Assembly (NCBI GenBank): GCA_951799445.1
Contig: OX637288.1
Coordinates: 2,730,501-2,794,500, forward strand
DNA: 64,000 nt
Reading direction: 5' to 3'
DNA from: Pseudisothecium myosuroides
Lineage: Eukaryota > Streptophyta > Bryopsida > Hypnales > Lembophyllaceae
In this document: positions 1-11,109 of the stretch, one piece after another
Position numbering within the stretch: position 1 is the first letter of the stretch
Layout: each line of letters starts with the position of its first letter
The notes under the pieces: model-generated
Database searches by the model: none
The model's input: only the letters and a program-made list of their open reading frames with translations
What the model was told of the DNA's origin: nothing
Translations under genes and position numbers: made by a program

Positions 1-857
1 ATTGAAAAGTTTTTTTATTAATAGATATGCAATCCAACATTTTCTATATCTCAATTTATTTAATTTGATCTTCACCTAACTTTTTGGTCCTTTTTATTTA
101 ATATAATTTTTATAAAAGCCGTCTTCTAAAGTGTTTTAATGACCCTTGTGTATAATGTAAGAGTTGCACACATAGGCCTTGGAACATGTGGACAACGGAC
201 ATGAGCATTTTTCTATCTGGATGATGCTAGGCATTTGACGTGATTGAGAATTAGATAAATGGAGTTTAATTAAGCTATCATAAAAAATTTGTGCTAGTTC
301 AGTGGAGCTTTCATTTGTTAGTATTTGTAGTAATTTGGGTATCACTGTTAGTAATACTCGGAGTATGTTTGGAGACCTAGTAATCTACTTGGGAGTTCTA
401 TTTGTCTATCTGTCTATCGAGATTGTATATTCCATACATTGCAATTTCCACTATCTAGTTGCTAGATGTGTTAGGTTGTTCTTTAGGTGGTTGAATGATC
501 CATTGTTGTACTAGCTATTCACAACGGACTCTTTTGGAATTCCCTATGACTGGTTTGGAGATTTTGTGTTTTTTCCTACAAGTTTCTCCTAGTTTTAATA
601 TTTTCTTGTGTTCTAATGTCATCATGGAGGGGTCTTCAAACAATTTCTATGGAGAAGGAAATTGTAATTTTTTTTTGTAGGGATTTTCATAAATTCCCCC
701 CAAGTTCCCCATGTGCAATCCAATTTGGTAGACTTTGCAATACATTGACACATCTTACATTTCAATGTTGTTTTCACCTAATATTGAGTAGATTTTAGAA
801 GATGCAATTGTCCCATATTGATTGTCAAGGGTACTGGCTATGAGGTTGGACACATAA

Positions 858-2709
858 GACTCGTACTCAGGGGGGTCACTTTGATTTTTTTACCAAACAA
901 CGTGCGGCATAATATAGGGAGCTATTCATTCACAATGTCCAAAAATTAGAAAATACTTTGAGGTAATATACGATGTTGAAATTAATGTACTTTCACTTTG
1001 AAGTCAGATACATAGGTGTTTAATACTTGATATTTCTAAAAATTAGATCTAAGATACCCTTCAAGAAATGGATCCAAAATATTTATTGTTAGTAGGTTCA
1101 GTTATGAGTCTGCTGGTTTTTTGGTGTGGATGAAAAAACTTCAGTCACCATTGGGAAAGTACCTTCTATTGCAACAATACTACTATTCAATATTAATGCA
1201 GTATTGAAATTGTACTAATGTAATATTGAAAAGATTGGTATTCTTGCAATATTGCAACATTTGGCTAAATTGCAATATTGAAACAACAACTAATATGATT
1301 GTAACAATACTACTATAGCATAAGTAACTGAAAGTATCTTGCATTTATATTGAAAATGTACAATTTATAATAAGTATTTTGTATTGAAATAATACTGCAT
1401 AAGTATTGCAAGAATATTGATTTTAACCCCTAAAGGTCCTTCCAACCAAAAAGTTGGCATCTGGCTTTGATGAATATATTAATGTTTTTTGTTCAACTTC
1501 AATTAACAAAATGAAACTTATCAATTGTACTTCTTCATCCATTTTAAAATTTTAATAAACTCTATATATTGAGTAAATTGTACATTTCAAAATCCAATTT
1601 TGCAACATTTCAGATTTCACTTTTTCCAAATTTCTATTTCCAATTTTTTTTTTAATTTCATTTTTAAAATAATTGTTCTTCATTTTCCATCTACAGTTTG
1701 GGCGGAAAATTCACATTAGTTTTTGTTATATTGTTTGTAAATGATATATTTTTTAATATGCAATATACATTTAAAAAATCAAAATAATTTTGTTTCTCTA
1801 CTTATAAACATGAATAAATTAACAATCACAAGAAGACCTTATGTATTAAAATTACCAAAATTAATGATGCCTTGAAGCACTCTATCCATCATCCAAATAT
1901 AAACTTTAAAACTCTTGCAAATTATGTTTATGTTTTCAATTGTACAAACTTGAAATCCAAGTACAAACTTGTCAACATTAACTTGTAACCTTCGGAAACA
2001 ATAACTAATGTCTGCAAAATGGATGTTTCAATGAAATTCAACAATTTTTACCATCATTGCAGGGCAAGCTCAGTGGAAAAGTTTCAAACTAATGGTTTAC
2101 CAAAACCATGTGGATTCAATATAGGGGCTTGTTGCATGTACTGGAAATTGCCTTCTCAACAGATACCCCATTTTTTTGGCTACACCTTGTTGTGATTTGG
2201 CTGTTGCACGTGCATCATGGGTGTCTAGGTTTCCTATTTTTTTGGCTACACCTTGATGATGTTGTGGTTGTTAAGCATGCATGATTCCACTAGTTTCCTA
2301 TTTTTTTTTGTTGAAGACTACTGATCTTCTGCCTGTGGTGAATGCATGGTTTCATATGTTTTCAATTTTTTTTGGCTTACTCATGCTGTGGTTTTGCTTG
2401 TTCTACATACTAAGTTCCGTATCATTACATGTTTCAGTCTTAAAGTGGAAGACTTTTTGTCTTTAATCTTTGTGTTTGGCCTTTTTTTAAACTTTATTTT
2501 ATTGTAACAAATGAAGGGTCTTCAAAATTGCCCACCTTTCCAATTATAAGTAATTATATGGGTGGATAAAATATCCCCAATTAGAAAATTAGGTAATAAT
2601 AGGGACCACTTAAATACTTCAAGTCATCAAAATACCCCCTAGAATAATACCCCTTTGCCGCACGTGGTACCCCTAAATTCCTATAGAGTGACCCCCCCGA
2701 GGACTCGTA
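858..2709. mobile_element. hAT-like non-autonomous DNA transposon with 8-bp target duplication
   Basis: The element occupies 866-2701 and is flanked on both sides by the same 8-mer GACTCGTA (858-865 and 2702-2709). Its ends are CTCAGGGGGGTCACT and the inverse of AGTGACCCCCCCGAG, about 15 bp with one mismatch. Just inside, the left end has ACGTGCGGCA and the right end has TGCCGCACGTGG inverted. An 8-bp duplication is the hallmark of the hAT superfamily; assignment rests on that alone. The interior (about 1.8 kb) is AT-rich, contains repeated AATATTGCAA-type words around 1,150-1,420, and has no transposase-like reading frame. Confidence 0.75.
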
Positions 2710-4149
2710 AGTTGTCAGTTTTCAAAACAATGTATTCCTTTCAGAATTCTAACATATATGGACTTTGTGAATTTTAGAAATCTAAGAAATTTTACAATAT
2801 GTAATATTTTAAAATGTTCCAAACAAATGAAATCTACATATTACTAATATTTTTAATTTGTGAAATCTAGAGAATGGTCTAGACTATAACTTTTGAAATG
2901 TACAAATCAATAAGATTGGAAATTCAAAATCTACATATACCTCAGATTTTGGTTCCTAAAATCTACAAATAGTATTGATTATGCAAAGTAAAATCTACAT
3001 TGAAGTTAGATTTTAGAGGCATAAATCTACATCCTAGAATCTTGAATTTTATAAATTGAATTGATTTGGAGGTGGGGACATTTTCAAATAACGCTGAAAA
3101 ATGAACAAATTTCTCCTTTAAAATTCCGTGTCTTACATTTCCCTGTGACGGCCACATTCCTTGTGAACAATTTTTTTCAACATTTCTATGTCTTTTTGGA
3201 GGGGATTTTCATGACAATGCCTACAAGGGATTCAAAAAAAGTTCCTTGTGGTTGTTTGAAGGCCATTTAAGTGGTGGTTCATTTGTATAAGAAGGCAATA
3301 TGGACAATGGTGGATTTGAGTTAAGTTTAATTGTGGATCAATTTAGTATGGAATTTAATTTAGGGACGCTATTAACTCTTACAAATTTTGGTGCAATATA
3401 AATGATGTGTAGGTAAAATGATATGGTTTAGGCATTTGTAAGTCTATAGAGAACAAGTTAACTAAAGGATCCCATGGTTGGATTTGTTAGAAAATAAATA
3501 CATGTGAAGATTTTAGCCTTACTTTGGATACAAATATTTTGAAGTAATTTTACGCACCATAACACCACAACATTTTAGGGATAAACCCTTAAACGTCAAC
3601 ATGGATGTTTGGTGTTTGATGGATGATAGGGATTCCTCTAGTAGGACATAAGTTCAACTCTATTCATCCTTGGAATTTTGTTGTGAAAAGGGGAGGTTTT
3701 TCCAATAATTTGACTTCCGATGAGTGCTCTTGCAATTTTTTAAGCCAATGATTCACACGGTGATGAATAGGGATGATTTCCAAGGTCACCCGTTTCTTTC
3801 TTTAAGGGTTAACTAGAAAATATTTATTCAGCTAATTTCATAGAAGAAGGATTTGAGGGCAATTAAAAAATTTGTTAGAAATTTGTACGAGTTAGTAAAA
3901 TTGTATAAAATACAGTGAGTTACTTCAACTAAATTTGGAATTGTCTGTTCAAAAATTAAAGAACCTCAAAAATTTGCTAATTTTCACAAAAAACACAATA
4001 AAGAACTCATTCAAAACCTTTAAAAGAAAAACTCGATTTGTAACTGGGGTGGTTCCGGAGCAAGAGATTGCAACAAGTAGCACTTTGGAATTTCCTAATC
4101 CAAAGCATGCAAACCAACAGCACATGAAGAACAGCTTAACTTAGACTCT

Positions 4150-5590
4150 CAAGGGAGCAGTTCAGTTCATTCGTAGACTTGGAAGGGGGCCAGAACACGC
4201 GCCTCTGCACACCTGTAGCCAACTACGTAGATGCAGTTACCGAACCGTAGATGCTTGAGAAAACACTTGACTTCAATCACATCTCGACGCTGATTCGTCG
4301 CACCGTTCGTAGATTTGATGGTACAACGCGCAGGTCCGCGCCCGCGGCCCAGCCCTCCCCTTTGGGCCTCAGGTGTTCACCTGCACTGGAATACGTAGAC
4401 TGAGTTACAAAAGCGTAGATGCTTGAGAAATTAGTTCACTTTAATCACATGTTGATGCTGATGCGTCTCATCGTTCGTAGATTCGAATGCACAGCACGGC
4501 AGTCCGCCGGCGCGGGCTCCCTTTCACCGACCTTTCACTTGCCTTCAGCAGTGGTAGACTACACTTAAAAAACGTAGATTTCGTGACAATAGAGTTTATA
4601 TCGACCAACCCCTGACGACGATCCAATAGATGCTTCGTAGATGTAATGGATGGACTTGACTGTTTCGAAGAAAACCCGCTGAGGTTCCCCTGTGATTCAG
4701 AGTACGCGCTCTCGGGTCGGGATGGAATTGAAGGTCGGGAGCGGGGAGCCACCTGTCGACAGGCTGTACGTCGTTGCAGATTGGTGTGTGCTCTACCGCC
4801 TCCAGCACTTCTTCGCAAATTTCTTGGAGGTTCTGAAGCTCCGTGGATCTTAACTTACAGCAGAAAGGACCTGATCGAGCCGGTATAACTGAGAATGATT
4901 CTTTTTAGAGACGAGATTAAAGATCGAATCTCAAATCTCGAAACAATAAGCGCTTCCAAATCGAAGATCCGTATCCATTTGCCAATGCAAGGATATGAGA
5001 AACTTATTGAAAATACGTTGCGTTCATTACGTTCATTGTCTCAGTAACATCATCAATGCTAGCTGCCACACTTCGCATACATGGATGGGCACACAAGAAT
5101 TGGATAATAATAGCCACAGTGCAGATGCTCAAAGGGCAATTTCTGGCTGAAATCCAATTTTGAACTGAAGGATTTTTGAATTGGATTTGGGCGGGGAGAG
5201 CAAGAGAATGTGACAAGTCGCGTGGTGAGATTCTCCATGCCGAAGCAAAACCAGCGACAGATTTGTCTTTCCGTGTTCTTCCTGTGTCCAGCCGTGCGCT
5301 ACAGGAATGTGAAAAAGTGTCATCGACCTCCGTTTGCAAGCGCCTGTAGCTGCTGAAGTTGTAGATTGCGCTCCAAAAGCAAAGAACTCGAAGAAAAATG
5401 TCCAATTTGGTCACATACCCTGATGTCGATCCGACGGAAACTCGAAGCCACGAACTCGCTGGTTGGAAACCTTGTGCACCTGCCGAGGACTACGTAGATT
5501 GAATGGAAGAAATCTAGATTTTGCAATCAATAGTTAGATTAGATCATTTTTTGACGTTGATCTGATGGTGGATTTGTAGATGTAGAGCAA
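4150..5590. repeat. CGTAG module array, main block of unit A
   Basis: This GC-richer island is built of modules with CGTAG-type motifs at offsets 0, 20 and about 82. CGTAG occurs at 4226/4246/4308 and 4394/4414/4476, exactly 168 bp apart; a third module (4553/4573/4636) follows after 159 bp, and a further one lies at 5493/5513/5575 with the same register. A degenerate module lies near 5,345-5,450. Between motifs the sequence is moderately conserved (TCAATCACAT, TGACGCTGAT, TTCGTAGATTCGAA), followed by a variable GC-rich stretch. Open frames exist on the minus strand but module lengths differ by 1-2 bp between units A, B and C, which argues against coding. Confidence 0.8.
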
Positions 5591-5859
5591 TTAGTGAGTG
5601 AAAAGCCCAAAGACTTTCCCGGTGTAGTAGTCTAGTTTCCCTATGAACCTCAAGTTTCCCGGTGTTACGAGTCTCGTTTTTCGATGAGTCTCAAGTTTTT
5701 CGGTGTGAGAAAAAATTCCTAGAACAAAGCGAAACACTGGAAAGCCTTCTCCTTTGCCCCACTGGGAATCCCTTGTGAGACCGTTGTGGCACCAGCGCAT
5801 TGCTCACACGCTCATCTGCTTCAAACCTCGCTTCAATTCTTGGAATTGACTGTGATCCT

Positions 5860-6600
5860 CGAAACCCTAAAACCCTCCTTCGATCAGCCACCCCAAATTA
5901 AAGTCTCAGGATGCTCGAATAAGTGATTGCACCTGGTTCATGTGCTTCTCGTTTAAGGTACCCCCCATAACCGACCGAATAAAGAATTCCGACATGATCT
6001 GGAGTAGTGAAGGCAAAACAAATATTTTTCAAAGGTACATCAATAGAAATGACATGGATTGCAAAAAAATTGGTAATTTTATCACTTGAATTGAAATTAC
6101 TATGAATTTTGGGAGGCAAAAAGTACGCCAAACCCATGGCCAATGTCTAGACTCTTCCAATTCCAATCATTCAATAACTTTTTACCTAATCATTATTTCC
6201 TATTTTTTTTTCACAACTTGAGACATGTGTCATGTATTTATTAGTTCCAACCTTGAAAACGAAAAAAACCCGCATTCTAAGCGTGGTCAGAAATACATGC
6301 ACCTATAGGTGGGAATGGGTCAATGGTCAGGAATGGGGGGTACCTTAGTCTCTTTTGGAAATTGAGCTCAATCATGTGCTTCACGCTCATTCCCTTGTTC
6401 TGCGAGTCCAACCCAAAGGGAAGTTCAAGTCATTTCCATCGCGTTGCTCCATTCTGCCAAACATTAAACTAGTCCGGCATCGTACGTCTGCACTGCCAGA
6501 ATTTGGATACTAGCGGAAACAGAATGAGATTTGACCCCACTGCAGAGTGCGAATTAGAAGGGGGTTTTAAATGTGATGCACTCATTCTTTTAGCTTTGGG
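5860..6600. other. Conserved non-module flank of the main block
   Basis: No gene is recognised here. The stretch continues the GC-richer island and has counterparts at 17,420-18,180 and 29,700-30,090. It contains a telo-box-like AAACCCTAAAACCC run (about 5,867) and a conserved stretch beginning near 6,470 with CCGGCATCGTACGTCTGCAC. Telo-boxes are commonly promoter elements in plants, so this may be an old promoter or leader. That is only a suggestion. Confidence 0.3.
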
Positions 6601-6705
6601 ACTGTAGAAGACTTAAAAAGAATTTTACTGTTCCATGTAGATCATATATCATATCACTCTCAGATGAGGATGCAATCAAATTATGTTCAATGACACGCAA
6701 TGAAG

Positions 6706-7010
6706 TAAGGTAGTCTGCTCTAAAAGCGAGCGGGCTCTAAAACCGAACATGGCATAGAGGTACATTTTGCTTTCTTCAATGTACCAACAGTATACATTTC
6801 AGGAGGTGGTCGGTCTTAGTGATCACTGCGTTTCAACTTCAAATATTTGTAACTAATTCCACAAAGGTCCAAAAAATATGAAACGACTTGGATTAGATGC
6901 CAATTCCATTTTTCGTCCTCTAAAATTAACTGAAAATTGTTTCAAGGAGTTTAGCTTCCCCGAGAAGGCAAACAACTCTTAAATGGTCGCTTTAAGAGCA
7001 GATTACCTTA
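6706..7010. mobile_element. TA-flanked MITE with AGGTAGTCTGCTC ends
   Basis: The ends are AGGTAGTCTGCTCTAAAAGC and the inverse GCTTTAAGAGCAGATTACCT, with TA on both sides, which suits a Tc1/mariner-type target. The insertion is absent from the matching place in unit B (about 18,255-18,280). An internal stretch at 6,849-6,910 resembles 50,755-50,820, so a relative exists outside the array. No coding capacity. Confidence 0.7.
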
Positions 7011-7302
7011 CTCGTCAATTAGGAAACAGGTTTTGGATCAATACTGGTACGTGGAGGTGCACGAGATGGTTTGATTTTCATGCCTACTTAATTTGAAGAT
7101 TACAAAGAGAATTAAGAAAATTAGCACAGTGCTTAAATCTTATTTGTAAAGCATGATTTCACAATTTTGATAAATAGCGTGCACACTGGAGGTTCATGGC
7201 ATGGGACGACTCCTCAGGGAGTGTCAATTTTTGCTTGCAGTTGAGGTGCAGGTCAAAACTCACATGGTCCGCTGAAGAGCTAGCGAGACGCGGGTCATTG
7301 AA

Positions 7303-7525
7303 TAAGGTAGACATACCCAATACCAACTGCTAACCTAATACCACTCAAATTTAGGACCATCATTGATTCTAGAGTGAGAATCTATGACAGTAGTACATGT
7401 CTTAACTTCACAATAAGTGAAGTTAAGACATGTACTTGCATCATAGATTCTCATTCTAGAATCAACAAGGGTCCTACATTTGGGTGGTATTAGGTTAGCG
7501 GTTGGTATTGGGTATGTCTACGTTA
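7303..7525. mobile_element. Foldback MITE, nearly perfect hairpin
   Basis: Two arms of about 105 bp are almost perfectly complementary. They begin AGGTAGACATACCCAATACC, end GGTATTGGGTATGTCTACGT, and meet at CTTCACAATAAGTGAAG near 7,420. TA flanks both ends. Unit B has no counterpart (about 18,610-18,635), so the element inserted after the duplication. The near-perfect pairing also suggests it is young. As RNA it would form a long hairpin. Confidence 0.8.
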
Positions 7526-8412
7526 AACCATCCATGTAGTAACCATGAACACAAATGAATACACATTATTGACGTTCATTGGCCATCACGTTTAATGGGT
7601 CTTCAATTACCAACAAGCCTCCAATCAAATTTCAAATTATTGAATTTGCAAGTTCATTGATGAGAACTTCATCACATCCATGTCACAAATTTTGTGTATA
7701 CTTCAACGACATGCTATACTACATGGAATTGTGGCTTGCATTTCCTCCTCAAGTTTTCTCTCAATCATACCATGTAGTCATGTACTGTAGTCAATCCTCA
7801 AAGTGCCAAAGTTTGTTTTCTACCGACTACATGTAAGCCTTGTATGGCCACCCTCACCAACATGAGCTCTCAAGAATATATGATGGGTGTTGAAGAGTTC
7901 TTTGAGGCAACCAATGGGAGGTAAAGCATTTTGTGCTTCAAAGGTGTACATTGAGGGATAGTCTTAGTTGTATGTGAAGGTATCCTTTGCTTTTCAACTT
8001 TGAGAATTCACAAAATCCTACTCAAGTGTTGGAAAACTATGAAATGACTTGGGTTGGCATTCTTGTAAGGTCTCTAATAACCTTACTAAACCACATTAGA
8101 ATTTTAAAAGGGAAAATAGGGTCATAAAAGGTGGTTCTTTTAGAAGGGACAACCTATCATTTTGACAATGCTAAACCTCCTCCCCTTTGGTCTAGTGCAA
8201 TCAAATGTGCTTCTCAATGTCCCAATTGTTGTGCCATTGGACTTCCATTATTACCATAGAACTTTTCATCTATGTCTAGAGGGTTGTATGACTTGTGCTA
8301 TATTCTTGGATTTTGTATTGTCAATTTTGGTTTTCTTACTTCAATATTCTTGTTGTTTTATTGAGAATTTAGAATTTTGTACTTTGTTGTTCCAACTATT
8401 AAATGACGTTCA

Positions 8413-8729
8413 TGGCCAATTTCATTAAAATGGCGGAATTCCATTAATTTGGCACTTTTAGCAAGTTCAAACCGCACAGTTTGAATTGTTATTTTGGTAC
8501 CAGAATCTATACTTATACTAGATTTTTGAAATCTACATTTGTCATAGATATTTCATATTTGAAATCTATACCAATCCTAGATTTTTCAAACTACAAGGTT
8601 TGATATATATGTCATTCCTAGATTTTTGAAATCTAAATTTGACCTAGATAATAACAATGTGTACTTGTCCTAGATGTCGCGGTGTGAAAATGGCACATGG
8701 AATACTGCCATTTTAATGAAATTTGCCAT
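8413..8729. mobile_element. MITE with GGCMAATTTCATTAAAATGGC ends
   Basis: Inverted termini (left AATTTCATTAAAATGGC; right GCCATTTTAATGAAATT) enclose 317 bp, and GTTCA stands on both sides (8408-8412 and 8730-8734). Unit B at about 19,510 reads through with a single GTTCA, giving an empty site. The interior has several AGATTT/GAAATCTA repeats. Superfamily is unclear; the duplicated flank may be longer than 5 bp but degraded. Confidence 0.65.
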
Positions 8730-8800
8730 GTTCACTGTTGTATGGAGATTTTGTTTGTATAGAAATCTTTTACCGTTTGAGGAGTTGGAGCGAAAGTGTT

Positions 8801-9690
8801 TTAATCCATAAAAAACTAAAGAGCTTTCTTTGAATTTTTTAACTTCATAACTTGATATTTTGCATGAAATTTTGTGAATTGATATTTTACATTCTAATCT
8901 ACATGTGAAGCTTTATTTAAAGTCATTATGATAAATATTGCAGAAGTTAGAAGTTTTTTTGATTTCAATGTCAAATTGGGTAGTTTAAAATATATTTTAA
9001 AGAATATTGATTAATTTTATTGGATTGCATATATGATACCTAGTACTCAAATACATTTGAACCATTCAATTCCAAATGATGAGGTGAAAGTTAGGAGGAG
9101 TTATTTTTATTTTGCAGGGAATTAAGTTAAAAAATTATATATAAGGCTACTTTTTGAACCCACTTTCGAAATTTTTTTCTTACAAACAAAAACACAAGAT
9201 GTATGTTGCTTACTAGAACATTCTCACCATTGGATTTTACAATTCTCAATTTCTTGTCAAAGTTATTATCGCTTTTATTTTTTCTTTCTTTAGTACCATT
9301 GTCTATTTTATAATTTTTTAGGATGAATGAAATTTTTTTCATATAAATTTTTTTTTCCATATATTTTCATATCACTAAACTTTACAAGTTATTGGACATA
9401 CTTGTATTTTACAAAAAATATTGAAAGACAAATCTTCACCTTTTGAAAGGTTCAAAAAAAGCCTACATTTTGAAGTTTAGGCACAGTGAACTTGCAATTG
9501 GCGGGGATATCCACTCTAAAATATTGGGAGGATGTTTTTGAGTAAGTTAACTAAAGGATCCTACATAATTTGTATTTGTTAAAAAATAAATATAGATGAT
9601 AGAAAATTTTAGCCTTGCTTTAAATAAGGGCTTGTATTTTGAAGCAATTTTGGATCTTTAAACATAAAAGAACTTTAGGTGTTCAATATC
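8801..9690. mobile_element. Old TTAA-family element, unit A copy
   Basis: The left end reads TTAATCCATAAAAAACTAAA, a worn version of the TTAACCCCTAAAAGGACC end seen at 13,861, and the right end near 9,675 has ACTTTAGG before a degraded target. Internal words (ATCTACATGTGAAGCTTT, AATGTCAAATTGGG) match the 13,865-14,768 element. The same copy exists in unit B from about 19,580, so this insertion predates the duplication. No reading frame of note. Confidence 0.55.
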
Positions 9691-9699
9691 AATACATAC

Positions 9700-10650
9700 A
9701 ATGGTAAATTGGAGAATTGTTATTAAACCATTGTCTTGACAAGTACAAAGTTTAGAAACCTACTAAGGAGTCCAAACCATACGGTAAGTGCACCTAATTG
9801 CAAACCACTCCTAATTTCATTAAAAATCCTATATCAAAGCTTGTTGTTCTTTTCTTATTTGTATGGTACATATCTCATAGGGCAAGTGAGGCTATCCTAA
9901 ATTTAAATTTGGAATAAAGGTGGAGTAAAAATTGCAATGCAACTAGGTAGAAGTCTCACTTAGGTGTACTTACTTTACAAGGCCCCCCCAAATGATTATT
10001 CTAGTTAAGTTCCAAATGTCTAATTGTATGTGCATAGAAGCTTGCTAAGATCAATTATATTTCTTGAATGTAACCAAAATAGTGAATATAGAAAAATTAT
10101 TCAAAGTGATTTAGACAATTGTTTACAATCTTTGTAGATTTTTAAAAAAAATTAGGGAAATATGCATGACATATAATAAGTTGCTACAAGTCCATTAATG
10201 AATTTAGAATATTTTGTTCAAATGGCTATAAAAAATGTAAGGGTAAGGTAGCAACACCCATAACCATCCATGTACCTATAACCATCACCTCTAAAATCTT
10301 GGAAAATCTTTGGAAGTGAATAGATGTTATTACAAGGATGTACTACATTTGAATATCAAATCCTAGTGTTGGTATTACATGCATTTGTAATCGGCTCTTT
10401 AAAAATTCACAACTTATTCTCACAGTATTCAAATAATACATCTGAAAGTACGCAAGAATTATTTTTCTTTTGCTACCAGGATCCTATAATTTGTTAGATG
10501 TCTATTAATAATAATCATGTTCAAAACCTTTAAATTCACGGAGATGGGTGCTGCTACCTTAGCACATCCAATTTGCCATTCAATTCCAAAGCATGACCAG
10601 CAGCAGCTTCGTCACTTTGTGGGCTGCAAGCTTGTGAGTATGAACGCGAA
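9700..10650. other. AT-rich segment shared by units A and B
   Basis: No gene or mobile-element termini were recognised. It matches unit B at about 20,930-21,570 with scattered differences, apart from roughly 270 bp near 10,230-10,550 that unit B lacks. Confidence 0.4.
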
Positions 10651-10659
10651 AACAACTGT

Positions 10660-11070
10660 TGCGGGAGACGAAGATGGAGTTGCAAAAGCGTAGATTTCCA
10701 AAATAATACACTGGTGTTGATTCGGCGCAGCCTTTGTAGTTTTGAAAGGACAGAGCGCCGGCCCAAACCGCAAGCGCCTACCAGCAGCGGATTACGTAGA
10801 TTCGGATACAGAAGCGTAGATGTTCGAGGAAGAAGCTCAATTGAATCACATCCTGACATTGATACGTTGGAATGTTCGTAGATTCGAAGCCACGTCGCAT
10901 TGCACACCCGCGGTCGCCCCAAGCCTTCCACTTGCCTGCACGTGCCCAACAGTATTGGAGTACGTAGATTGCGTTGCAAAAGCGTAGATTTCGTGCAAAT
11001 AGAGTCCATTTCGACGCAAGGCTGACGATGATTTGATGAACGTGTGGTAGATACTTTAGTACAATAGATG
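10660..11070. repeat. CGTAG module array, second block of unit A
   Basis: Three modules lie here. CGTAG-type motifs fall at 10669 (as CGAAG) and 10689; at 10795, 10815 and 10877; and at 10963, 10983 and about 11045 (as GGTAG). The last two modules are again exactly 168 bp apart with offsets 0/20/82. A minus-strand frame stays open over 10,554-11,009 (151 codons from an ATG at 11,009), showing a loosely repeated STLL...NLR pattern. I do not recognise it as a protein. It is almost identical to the unit B copy, so an intact frame there is not independent evidence of coding. Confidence 0.75.
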
Positions 11071-11109
11071 GACTTCTGGGAGGCTAATCCACCGAGGGTT
11101 CCCTGTGTT

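Noticed and set aside
4476..4490. TTCGAAT word resembling a tRNA B box, repeated in every CGTAG module
   Set aside because: No A box, acceptor stem or cloverleaf could be drawn around it. It is part of the TTCGTAGATTCGAA motif.
4226..4640. CRISPR-like appearance of regularly spaced motifs
   Set aside because: The repeats are diverged, the spacers are related to each other, and the sequence is clearly a eukaryotic nuclear genome.
4468..5414. Minus-strand open frames in the main CGTAG block of unit A
   Set aside because: Equivalent stretches in units B and C are shifted by 1-2 bp and do not keep the frame. Low stop density follows from the higher GC content.
7579..8428. Plus-strand open frames at 7,579 and 8,162 (also at 18,694) as genes
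   Set aside because: They are short, start without a supported context, are not kept in full in both units, and show no domain features.
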